Notes under the pieces: generated by a model
What the model was told of the DNA's origin: nothing
Databases searched by the model: none
The model's input: the letters and a program-made list of their open reading frames with translations, nothing else
Origin: JAMDEO01 sp963775295
GTDB lineage: Bacteria > Actinomycetota > Thermoleophilia > RBG-16-64-13
Direction of reading: 5' to 3'
Assembly (NCBI GenBank): GCA_963775295.1
Contig: CAVZIK010000006.1
Coordinates: 1,674,001-1,738,000 of the forward strand
Length of the DNA: 64,000 nt
Shown: in pieces, positions 54,137 through 62,113 of the stretch
Layout of the letters: each line of letters begins with the position of its first letter
Position numbering within the stretch: the stretch's first letter is position 1
Translations under genes and position numbers: made by a program

Positions 54137-55180
54137 TTGAGCGGCGGCACCGGACTGCTTATCGCGGTGGTGGCGGTGGCGCTCATCTTCGACCTACTCA
54201 ACGGTTTCCACGACGGCTGCAACGCTGTGTCCACGGTGATCTACACCGGGGCGCTCAAGCCTCGGATCGCCATCGGTCTTTCGGCCGTTTTCAATTTCGT
54301 CGGGCCTCTTGTCATGGGCGTAGCGGTGGCGAAGACCGTCGGTGGGGTCATCCGTGTGAGCGGCACGTCGGCGGCTGACCACAGGCTGTTCGCGCACTTG
54401 GTGATCGCCGCCTTGTTGGGCGCCTGTGTGTGGGAAGTTCTCACGTGGCTGTGGGCTCTGCCGGTGAGTTCTTCACACGCCCTGGTCGGAGGACTGTTGG
54501 GCTCCGGTGTGGCGGCCTTGGGACTCCACGAGATCATCTGGAGCAAGGTGCTCCTGGTGTTCGCGGCGCTTTTCCTCTCCCCCTTTCTTGGGATCATCAC
54601 CGGTTACCTGCTCATGCGCGTCAGCAGGTTCGCCTTCGCCAAGATGCGGATGGATATCACTCGAGCGGATCGTTTCTACAGAAGGATGCAGGTACTCTCG
54701 TCGAGCTGGGTGTCCTTCAGCCACGGGTCTAATGACGCCACCAAGGTCATGGGCATAATCGTTCTCTTCTTGGCTTCCCAGGAGGGCCTAGGGGTCACCG
54801 ACTACGTGACTCAGCACGGTTTTCCTTACTGGGTGATCCTGGCCTGTGCCGCCGCCATGGCCATCGGTACGTTCATTTCTGTGAAATCTTTCCGTCTCAT
54901 TCGCACCCTGGGTGAGAAGATTACGAAGCTCCACCCCATAAACGGCTTCAGCGCGGAGTGCGGTGGGGCTATCGTGATCCAACTGGCATCGTTCTTCGGG
55001 CTCCCAGTCTCGACAACCCATGTAGTCACCTCGGCCGTCACGGGAACCGGTTTGGCCAGTCAACTCGGTGGAGTAAGCTGGAAAGTCTTCCGTGCTATCA
55101 TGCTTGCCTGGGTGGTTACATTGCCGTTTTGCGCGGCCGTGGCCGCCATTATTTATTACGTCCTAAACTTGGTTATGTAG
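54137..55180 (+). CDS. pit: Low-affinity inorganic phosphate transporter, Pit family
   Basis: 347 residues with about ten membrane helices. The duplicated signature is present: FDLLNGFHDGCNAVSTVIYT near the N-terminus and SFSHGSNDATKVMGI in the second half; PVSSSHALVGGLLG and PVSTTHVVTSAVTG are the paired Ser/Thr loops. It is a metal-phosphate:proton symporter. TTG start. The DUF47 gene 42 bases on is its usual partner. Confidence 0.93.
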   Translation: MSGGTGLLIAVVAVALIFDLLNGFHDGCNAVSTVIYTGALKPRIAIGLSAVFNFVGPLVMGVAVAKTVGGVIRVSGTSAADHRLFAHLVIAALLGACVWEVLTWLWALPVSSSHALVGGLLGSGVAALGLHEIIWSKVLLVFAALFLSPFLGIITGYLLMRVSRFAFAKMRMDITRADRFYRRMQVLSSSWVSFSHGSNDATKVMGIIVLFLASQEGLGVTDYVTQHGFPYWVILACAAAMAIGTFISVKSFRLIRTLGEKITKLHPINGFSAECGGAIVIQLASFFGLPVSTTHVVTSAVTGTGLASQLGGVSWKVFRAIMLAWVVTLPFCAAVAAIIYYVLNLVM

Positions 55181-55222
55181 CGGGTCGCCGGCACTCCGAG
55201 GGCGAGGGAAGAAGAGGCATCC

Positions 55223-55942
55223 ATGGCTAGGTCACGTCTGAGAAACATACGGCAGACACTCGGAGGAGAGACCACTCTCGAGGGAGCCATCGACGCCATG
55301 GGCAAGGAGCGCGAGGCGCAGGTCCTAGAGCGCATTATGGAGTTCAGCGATCAGGTGGTCGTCATGGTCGAGAAGCTCCAAGACGTTGTGGATCGTTTCG
55401 TTTCGGATCGCTATGACGAGTTGGGAGAGTCTGCGCGGGAACTCGACGCTCTGGAGAGCGCAGCCGACACTACCAAGGAGGCCATCCTTGATCGGCTCTC
55501 TTTAGGGGGGGTTTTCCCCATGCATAGGGCCGACCTGGCGCGCCTCGTCGGTTCCATGGACAGCATCGCCAATCTCTCGTCCGGGGCCGCTGATCGCATC
55601 GGCATGCGCAAGTTCTCGCTGCCGGCTCAAATGAACGAATTGGTGGTGGCTTTGGCCAGGGCCGACCTGGAAGCGGTGCAAGGTTTGCGGGAGGCAGTCT
55701 TGGCCATGGGCAGCGATCTGCGCGAAGCGATCAGGCTTGCCGGCAAGGTCGACAAACTGGAGAGCAAGGCCGATGACATCTTCGCCGAGCTATACCGCTG
55801 CATGTTCGATCTAGATACCGACTACAAGACGTTTCATCAGCTCAAGGCCATAATCGAGCGCCTTGAATCCATTGCCGATCGCTGCAGTCAGAACGCTGAA
55901 CTAATTCGGCACATGGCCTTGGAGTACTTGGAGAACGAGTAG
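55223..55942 (+). CDS. DUF47 (PhoU-like) phosphate transport regulator
   Basis: 239-residue, all-helical protein. SLGGVFPMHRADLARLVGSM and ADRIGMRKFSLP are DUF47/TIGR00153 marks; KVDKLESKADDIFAEL is the PhoU-like metal-binding helix (ExxxD). It regulates Pit. Followed by the cobT operon after 53 bases, possibly on the same transcript. Confidence 0.92.
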   Translation: MARSRLRNIRQTLGGETTLEGAIDAMGKEREAQVLERIMEFSDQVVVMVEKLQDVVDRFVSDRYDELGESARELDALESAADTTKEAILDRLSLGGVFPMHRADLARLVGSMDSIANLSSGAADRIGMRKFSLPAQMNELVVALARADLEAVQGLREAVLAMGSDLREAIRLAGKVDKLESKADDIFAELYRCMFDLDTDYKTFHQLKAIIERLESIADRCSQNAELIRHMALEYLENE

Positions 55943-55995
55943 CTTCTCCGCCCTGTCGCCAAGGTCGGCAAGCTAGCTGCAAAAGGAGATCACAC

Positions 55996-57051
55996 ATGGA
56001 TTTGCCGCAACTGCGGGTGGCGATCCCATCCCTGGACGCATCGAGTATGGCTTTGGCTCGTCAACGGCAGAATGACCTCACCAAACCTGCTGGTAGTCTT
56101 GGTCGTCTGGAGGAGCTGTCCATCCAGTTGGCTGGCATCATGGGGGATCCCCGGCCCAGCGTCGAACGCAAGGCTGTCATCGTTATGGCCGGCGATCACG
56201 GAGTGGCTCGTCAGGGTGTGAGCGCTTATCCGCCGGAAGTGACCCCCCAGATGGTTCTGAACTTCCTCGCCGGCGGAGCCGCCATCAACGTGCTTGCGCG
56301 CCAAGCCGGCGCGCGCGTGACCATTGTCGACGTGGGGGTCGCCGCCGACCTCGGCGTGAGGCCCGGACTCGTCAGTCGGAAGGTGGCCTACGGGACCGCG
56401 GATCTCACCACCGGCCCGGCCATGACAGCAGAGCAGGCGGCTCAAGCGATCCAGGTGGGTCTGGATGTAGTCGCCGCCGAATACGCGGCCGGTCTCGACC
56501 TGGTGGCTACAGGCGACATGGGCATCGGAAACACGACGCCCTCTTCGGCCATAATCGCAGCATTGACCGGACTACCGGCTGCACAGGTCATCGGGCGCGG
56601 CACCGGAGTCGATGCGATTGCTCTCGAGCACAAGGTGGAGGCCGTGCAGGCGGCCTTGGCCGTCAACCGACCCGATGCGACGGATGCATTCGACGTACTG
56701 CAAAAGGTCGGCGGTTTCGAGATTGCTGGTCTGGCGGGCGTGATCATTGGGGCAGCTTCCCGTCGTGTGCCCGTTGTGATCGACGGCTTCATATCGGGAG
56801 CAGCCGCGGTGATTGCCGCGGGGTTGGTACCGGCGGTGAAGCCATACCTCATCGCTTCGCACCGTTCAGTGGAGATCGGCCATACCGCCATGCTCAGTCT
56901 ACTGGGGCTGAGTCCGATACTGGATCTCGGACTCCAACTGGGCGAGGGCACCGGTGCGGCCCTGGCTTTCCACATCGTGGAGGCGGCAGCCCGCATCTTG
57001 AACGAGATGGCTACTTTCGCCGAGGCCGGAGTCAGCGAAAAGGAGGACTGA
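55996..57051 (+). CDS. cobT: Nicotinate-nucleotide:dimethylbenzimidazole phosphoribosyltransferase
   Basis: 351 residues. It makes alpha-ribazole phosphate, activating the lower ligand of cobamides. KPAGSLGRLEELSIQLAGI, VIVMAGDHGVARQGVSAYP, ATGDMGIGNTTPSSA and the C-terminal LQLGEGTGAALAF (catalytic Glu) are clear. AAAGGAG ribosome site. First gene of the cobT-cobS-cbiR-cobU set; no riboswitch fits in the 53-base gap upstream. Confidence 0.97.
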   Translation: MDLPQLRVAIPSLDASSMALARQRQNDLTKPAGSLGRLEELSIQLAGIMGDPRPSVERKAVIVMAGDHGVARQGVSAYPPEVTPQMVLNFLAGGAAINVLARQAGARVTIVDVGVAADLGVRPGLVSRKVAYGTADLTTGPAMTAEQAAQAIQVGLDVVAAEYAAGLDLVATGDMGIGNTTPSSAIIAALTGLPAAQVIGRGTGVDAIALEHKVEAVQAALAVNRPDATDAFDVLQKVGGFEIAGLAGVIIGAASRRVPVVIDGFISGAAAVIAAGLVPAVKPYLIASHRSVEIGHTAMLSLLGLSPILDLGLQLGEGTGAALAFHIVEAAARILNEMATFAEAGVSEKED

Positions 57052-57055
57052 GCCC

Positions 57056-57799
57056 ATGTTCGCCGATCTGCGGCGGGCCCTAGGGTTACTGACGGTGTTC
57101 CCCGTTCGCGCCCCGGTTGTCGGCACTCAGTCCCCCGGTCGGGCGATGGCCTACTACCCTCTGGTAGGAGTGGTCATCGGGGGAATTTTGGCCGGGATCG
57201 CAGCCCTTCTCCGCTGGTCGGGCCTCACCGGCACTGTTCCGCTCCTTTCGGCGGCCATCGTGCTGGCGCTATGGGGGGCCCTGACCGGCGGTTTGCACCT
57301 CGACGGTTGGGCGGACTGTTGTGACGCTCTGTTCGTCCCGGTGGATCGGGAGCGTCGCTTGGAGATCATGCAGGACCCGCGGCTCGGCGGGTTCGGAGCG
57401 GTCGGGCTCTTGCTCCTCCTTTTCGTCAAGTTGGCGGCACTCCAAGGCGTCATGGGCAAGCCGCACGCGCTACTCGCGCTGATTGCGATAGCATCCGTCG
57501 CAAGGCTGGGCGCGGTCGTCGCCGCGTATTTGTTTCCCTCGGCGAGGCCGGGGGGGATGGGAGACTATTTCCGCCAGGGGCTTTCCTTGCGTGGTCTGAC
57601 GGTTGCGGTTATCTTCGCGCTCGCGGCTGCGGCCCCCTTGCTCTGGCGCGGCGCGGCAGTGTGGGCGGCGGTTGCGGTCGCGTGCGTCCTGCTCGCGTTT
57701 CTTGCAAAAGCTCGACTCGGCGGTCTCACCGGCGACGTTTATGGAGCCGTGGTCGAACTCGGAGAGACTGTGGCGCTCGTGGTTCTGTGTTTCCTATAA
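57056..57799 (+). CDS. cobS: Adenosylcobinamide-GDP ribazoletransferase
   Basis: 247-residue membrane enzyme joining adenosylcobinamide-GDP to alpha-ribazole (phosphate). LGLLTVFPV, GGLHLDGWADCCDALF (Asp-rich active site) and MQDPRLGGFGAVGLLL are family marks. Six or so hydrophobic stretches. It begins 4 bases after cobT. Confidence 0.95.
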   Translation: MFADLRRALGLLTVFPVRAPVVGTQSPGRAMAYYPLVGVVIGGILAGIAALLRWSGLTGTVPLLSAAIVLALWGALTGGLHLDGWADCCDALFVPVDRERRLEIMQDPRLGGFGAVGLLLLLFVKLAALQGVMGKPHALLALIAIASVARLGAVVAAYLFPSARPGGMGDYFRQGLSLRGLTVAVIFALAAAAPLLWRGAAVWAAVAVACVLLAFLAKARLGGLTGDVYGAVVELGETVALVVLCFL

Positions 57800-57809
57800 G
57801 GTGAGGGCC

Positions 57810-58607
57810 ATGTTTCGCATCGGTTCCACATCGTACGTTATCCCTGACGACATCGTTCCCAACGTGGAGTTTCTGGCACCGCTCGTGGACGACGTCCAAT
57901 TGGTTCTCTTTGAGACGGACGAATTCGGAAGCAACCTACCCGACGCCGGTCAGATTGCCCGTCTCAAGGAGCTAGCCCGTGATCACGGTCTTACCTATAC
58001 GGTGCACCTGCCTCTGGATCTGCGTTTGGGCGACGACGGAGGTGAAGGTGATATCTCGCTGGTCAAGGCGCGCCGGGTAATTGAGGTGACCAGAGGTTTG
58101 GAACCGCACGCCTATACTCTGCACCTGGACGGCCGATGCCTTCTGAGTGAGCCCGACCGCGAAGTCGTCGTTCGTTGGCAAGAAGCCAGTGGCAGGGCCT
58201 TGGAGCTGGTGAGTGACTGGCTTGACGAGCCGGAGAGGCTGGGTATCGAAAATCTCGAAGCCTGGGATCCCGAGGCGTTCGCGCCTCTGGTTGACAGGCT
58301 GCCGGTAGGACGGACGATCGACGTCGGCCATCTGTGGTTGCAGGGCGTCGATCCTATCGGACATCTGGAGCGCTGGATACATCGGACGAGAGTGGTCCAC
58401 TTGCACGGCATCGCAGATCGCGACCACTCCTCCCTGTCTCATGTGCCCGCCGAGGACCTCGATAGAGTCACGGCGTTCCTCATGGAAAACTTCTGCGGGG
58501 TGGTGACGCTGGAAGTCTTCAACCTTCCCGATCTCACGTCCTCACTGGATGTGTTGGCCGGGTCAATGGGTCACGTCTTGGGAGGTGGGTCTTGGGCGGG
58601 AGTCTGA
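57810..58607 (+). CDS. cbiR: Cobamide-remodelling phosphodiesterase CbiR (TIM barrel)
   Basis: 265 residues of the sugar-isomerase/AP-endonuclease-like barrel. RIGSTSYVIPDDIVPNVEFL at the start and NLEAWDPEAFAPLVDRLP, TIDVGHLWLQG and VVHLHGIADRDHSSL supply the expected metal-binding Glu, Asp and His. CbiR cleaves the nucleotide loop of adenosylcobamides so cells can swap the lower ligand. The assignment rests on this fold within a cobT-cobS-cobU operon. It overlaps cobU by 16 bases. Confidence 0.82.
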   Translation: MFRIGSTSYVIPDDIVPNVEFLAPLVDDVQLVLFETDEFGSNLPDAGQIARLKELARDHGLTYTVHLPLDLRLGDDGGEGDISLVKARRVIEVTRGLEPHAYTLHLDGRCLLSEPDREVVVRWQEASGRALELVSDWLDEPERLGIENLEAWDPEAFAPLVDRLPVGRTIDVGHLWLQGVDPIGHLERWIHRTRVVHLHGIADRDHSSLSHVPAEDLDRVTAFLMENFCGVVTLEVFNLPDLTSSLDVLAGSMGHVLGGGSWAGV

Positions 58608-59137
58608 TCCTGGTTCTGGGCGGAGCTCGGGGAGGAAAGAGCTCCTGGGCGCAACGCCGCGCGGAGGAGATAGGCGGTCCGAACGTGCTTTACGTCGCGA
58701 CAGCCGAGGCTCTGGATGAGGAAATGCGGGACCGGATCGCGGCACACAAGGCCGATCGTCCCAGCGGCTGGCAGACACTGGAGACGCCTACGTTGGTCGG
58801 TTCGTCCTTGGCGGAGGCGGCGCTCGGCGTCCCGGTGGTGCTGCTCGACTGCCTGACGCTGCTGGCCAGCAACGCCATGCTCTCGGTCGATTTCGAGCCC
58901 ACATCCGCTCAAGCTGAAGCTGCAGTAGAGGCTGAGGTTGATGCGTTGCTCGATGCGTTCCTGCAAAGCGAGGCCACCTGGATTGTAGTGACCAACGAAG
59001 TGGGGTTGGGACTTGTTCCTGCTAACTCTCTGGGCCGGGCGTACCGAGATGCGCTTGGGCGCGCCAACCAGCGACTGGCGGCTGTGGCGGCCGAAGCCGT
59101 CCTCATGGTGGCAGGCCTGCCGCTGAGTTTGAAGTGA
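58592..59137 (+). CDS. cobU: Adenosylcobinamide kinase / guanylyltransferase
   Basis: 181 residues. P-loop GGARGGKSSWAQ, AAHKADRPSGWQTLE with the guanylylated His, VLLDCLTLLASNAM and VTNEVGLGLVP are standard. It phosphorylates adenosylcobinamide and then attaches GMP, making it ready for CobS. TTG start with GGAGGTGGG upstream. Confidence 0.95.
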   Translation: MGGSLILVLGGARGGKSSWAQRRAEEIGGPNVLYVATAEALDEEMRDRIAAHKADRPSGWQTLETPTLVGSSLAEAALGVPVVLLDCLTLLASNAMLSVDFEPTSAQAEAAVEAEVDALLDAFLQSEATWIVVTNEVGLGLVPANSLGRAYRDALGRANQRLAAVAAEAVLMVAGLPLSLK

Positions 59138-59180
59138 GCCGGAGCGGATTCATGTGTCGGATCCACAGGGGGGATTGAAT

Positions 59181-60017
59181 ATGAAGATCGGCCTCGTACA
59201 GCTCAACAGCACGGCGGACAAGGTTGCCAACTTGGTCCAGGCCGAGGGGGTCGTTGCCAGGGTCGCCGAACAGGGCGCCGATCTCGTGCTGCTCCCGGAG
59301 AATTTCAATCACCGCGGTACCGATGAGGCGAACGCGGCGGCGGCAGAGACTATCCCCGGCCCAACCTCAGACTGGGCGCGCGCAATGGCGCGCCGGTACG
59401 GAATGTTCTTGCATCTCGGGAGTCTCGTAGAGCAGCGGGGTGATGAGAGGTTCAATACCAGCGTGGTCTTCGATCGCTTTGGCGTCGAGCTTGCGAGATA
59501 TAGCAAGATTCATCTCTTTGATGTGGAGTTGCCGGACGGTGCGCTCTATCGCGAGTCGGATGCCATCTCCAGCGGAGACGCAATAGTTACTTGCGACTGC
59601 GAGGGCCTCACCTTTGGCCTCGCCATATGCTACGACCTGCGCTTTCCTGAGTTGTTCCGGGCGCTGGCGGATCGCGGCGCTCAGATCTTCCTTATCCCGG
59701 CGGCGTTCACGATCCCGACGGGGATCAGCCACTGGGAGCCTCTTCTGAGGGCCAGGGCCATCGAGAATGGGTGTTACGTGGCGGCGTGCGGTCAGTGGGG
59801 GCCGTCGGCGGTGGGCAAGCCCTGCTACGGCCACAGCATGGTGGTCGATCCCTGGGGAGTGGTCATCGCGCAGTGCCGCGAAAGCGTAGGCTCGCTCGTC
59901 GTCGACCTGGATATCGAATACCTACGCTCAGTCCGCCGGCGGATGCCGGTCTTGGATCACCGACGCTCCGACCTCTTCGAACAGAGGGAGCAGCTCTCTC
60001 GGCTTGCCCCCGACTGA
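59181..60017 (+). CDS. Carbon-nitrogen hydrolase (nitrilase superfamily)
   Basis: 278 residues with the Glu-Lys-Cys triad: LPENF, YSKIHLFDVE and ICYDLRFPELF. The pattern resembles the Nit/omega-amidase branch (deaminated glutathione or 2-oxo-acid amides). ATG at 59181; a GTG 9 codons earlier is possible. It follows cobU by 43 bases and may be the last gene of the cobamide operon, but no cobamide role is known for this branch. Confidence 0.9.
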   Translation: MKIGLVQLNSTADKVANLVQAEGVVARVAEQGADLVLLPENFNHRGTDEANAAAAETIPGPTSDWARAMARRYGMFLHLGSLVEQRGDERFNTSVVFDRFGVELARYSKIHLFDVELPDGALYRESDAISSGDAIVTCDCEGLTFGLAICYDLRFPELFRALADRGAQIFLIPAAFTIPTGISHWEPLLRARAIENGCYVAACGQWGPSAVGKPCYGHSMVVDPWGVVIAQCRESVGSLVVDLDIEYLRSVRRRMPVLDHRRSDLFEQREQLSRLAPD

Positions 60018-60123
60018 ACTCGACGAGTCAGGGGGCAGCCGCTGTCTGACCGCGTCAGAGTAAATGTCAGCCGCAAGGCGGAGCCAGTCAACCCTATCCG
60101 AGAAGTTGCCAAGGGAAGACCTC

Positions 60124-60167
60124 GGTCCCTCCGGAAGAATGGCAAATATGCAGCCGGAGGAGGGACC
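60124..60167. repeat. Inverted repeat between converging genes
   Basis: GGTCCCTCCGG and CCGGAGGAGGGACC are inverted copies (with an extra AGG) around about 20 bases, in the gap between the hydrolase and the leftward CoA-transferase gene. It may be a transcript end for one or both, though T-runs are short. Confidence 0.4.
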
Positions 60168-60187
60168 AAGGACTTCCCCCGGCCCGC

Positions 60188-62113
60188 TCAGAAGTCCATT
60201 TCGAAGTGGTAAACCCCTTCACGTAGGTTACTCCGGACCTTCAGACCGCTGTGGTTCACGACGGCCTGCATGGCCTTGTTGTCGCGCATGACCTCAGCGG
60301 TGAAGCCGGCGATCCCGTTTCGCTTGGCGATGTTGACGAGGTGCTTGAGAACAAAGCTCCCAATACCGCGCTTCTGCCAGTCGTCGCGCACAACGAAGGC
60401 AACCTCTGCCCGGTTCGTCTTAGGGTCGAGGTAGTATCGCCCGATCACGATGATCTCTTCGCCTGAAGCGTCGGGGATTGTTCCCACCACGGCTACCTCG
60501 TTGCGGTGATCGACGTACACGAAGTTCTGCATCTGCTTGCGCGGGATGCGTTTCATGTGCGACATGTAGCGGTAATAGATCGTCTCCTGGGATAGCGAGT
60601 AGAAAAGGTCTCTCGTACCAGCCTCGTCGGTTGGGTGGATGGGTCGGAAGCTGATGAAGGTCCCGTCATCGAGCAGCATGGTTGTGCGGAGCTCTTTGGG
60701 ACCGATGAAGATCCGGCCCTCCACGTCCTCCATCTCCGGGCGCACGTATTTGTATTCGATGGCTTTGGAGAGCAGCTCTTCGCGGAAGTCCGGGTGGGAG
60801 ATGGTGATGAGGGCCATTGCTCGCTCCTGAACGCTCTTGCCGTGCAGGTAAGCGATCCCGTACTCCGTCACCACGTAGTGCACTGCGCCGCGCGTGGTAA
60901 CCACGCCGCCTCCCGGTTGCAGCGTGGCGACGATCCGGGAAACCGAGCCCGACTCGGCGGTGGAAGGCAGCGCGATGATGGCGCGACCGCCCGAGGAACG
61001 ACCGGCGCCATCGTTAAAGTCGGCCTGCCCACCAATGCCCGAATAGAATCTGGTGCCCAACGAATCCGCACATACCTGGCCGGTGAGATCGATTTCGAGG
61101 GCGGTATTGATGGCCACCATCTTGTTCTGCTGGGCGATGACGAAGGGGTCGTTAACGTACTCGGTGGGGTTGAACGAGAAGAGGGGGTTGTTGTCGACGT
61201 AGTCGTAGAGGCGCTTGGTGCCGATAGCAAACGAGGTGACGATCTTGCCTCGATCGGTCGACTTCTGATTGCCGGTTACCACGCCCGCCTCAATGAGGCC
61301 GATAAGTGCGTCGGTGATCACCTCGGTGTGCACGCCGAGATCCTTCTTGTCTCTGAGGAACTCGACCACCCCGTGCGGTATGCGGCCGATACCCACCTCT
61401 AGCGTGGAGCCGTTCTCGACGAGCGAGGCTATGTGCTCGCCGATCGCTCGGCTGATGTCGTGCGATCCCAACTCCGACGTCAACTCGCCCGTCCGGACGT
61501 TGTCGATGATGTAGTCCATCTCCGTGGTTTCGGTGAGGGGCTCATCCACAGGCACGAGGATGTCGAGATCGAAGACGCTGATGAAGCTGTCGCCCATGGT
61601 CCACGGCATCTGGGGATTCACCTGCGCGATCACCAGAGCGGCATTGGCCGCAGCGGACTTGACTATGTCCACTGAGATCCCCAAACTGCAGCGGCCCTGA
61701 ACGTCGGGGGGCGTCACCTGAATCAAAGCCACGTCGAGAGGCATCTGCCCACTGGAAAACAGTCCGGGCACATCGCTCAGGCTTATCGGCGTGTAGTCCC
61801 CGTAGCCCGCTTGGATGGTCTTGCGAACGTTGGCGCCCACGAAGAACGTGTTAACAGAGAAGTGATCGGAGAGATCCTTGTAGGCGTAGGGTGCCTCGCC
61901 GAGAGTGATGGAGTGGATGATTTGGGTGTCGGCCAAGTCGGCGTGGCGCGCCACCAGCGCCTTCACGAGGCTAAGCGGCTGCGCTCCCCCGGTCGCGATG
62001 AAAATCCTCTGTCCGGGTCGCACACTGGCGACCGCGTCTTCAGCGGTTGCGACCATGCTCTTGTACTTCTCTTGCCAGTTGGGGTCGTAGGCATGAGCCT
62101 GGATGTCGCTCAT
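60188..62113 (-). CDS. Acetyl-CoA hydrolase/transferase with C-terminal GNAT domain
   Basis: 641 residues. Residues 1-430 are the two-domain acetyl-CoA hydrolase/CoA-transferase fold: IFIATGGAQPLSLVKAL, EVGIGRIPHGVVEFL (active-site Glu region), GIGGQADFNDGA and PGGGVVTTRGAVHYVVTEYG. Residues 475-640 are a GNAT acetyltransferase (FVVRDDWQKRGIGSFVLKHLV contains the acetyl-CoA loop). It may move CoA between acetate and other acids, with the GNAT part acylating a protein or small molecule. Its ATG overlaps the upstream synthetase stop (ATGA). Confidence 0.9.
   Translation of the reverse strand: MSDIQAHAYDPNWQEKYKSMVATAEDAVASVRPGQRIFIATGGAQPLSLVKALVARHADLADTQIIHSITLGEAPYAYKDLSDHFSVNTFFVGANVRKTIQAGYGDYTPISLSDVPGLFSSGQMPLDVALIQVTPPDVQGRCSLGISVDIVKSAAANAALVIAQVNPQMPWTMGDSFISVFDLDILVPVDEPLTETTEMDYIIDNVRTGELTSELGSHDISRAIGEHIASLVENGSTLEVGIGRIPHGVVEFLRDKKDLGVHTEVITDALIGLIEAGVVTGNQKSTDRGKIVTSFAIGTKRLYDYVDNNPLFSFNPTEYVNDPFVIAQQNKMVAINTALEIDLTGQVCADSLGTRFYSGIGGQADFNDGAGRSSGGRAIIALPSTAESGSVSRIVATLQPGGGVVTTRGAVHYVVTEYGIAYLHGKSVQERAMALITISHPDFREELLSKAIEYKYVRPEMEDVEGRIFIGPKELRTTMLLDDGTFISFRPIHPTDEAGTRDLFYSLSQETIYYRYMSHMKRIPRKQMQNFVYVDHRNEVAVVGTIPDASGEEIIVIGRYYLDPKTNRAEVAFVVRDDWQKRGIGSFVLKHLVNIAKRNGIAGFTAEVMRDNKAMQAVVNHSGLKVRSNLREGVYHFEMDF

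Noticed and set aside
55943..55995. Cobalamin riboswitch before cobT
   Set aside because: The gap is only 53 bases, too short, and no B12-box-like sequence is seen.
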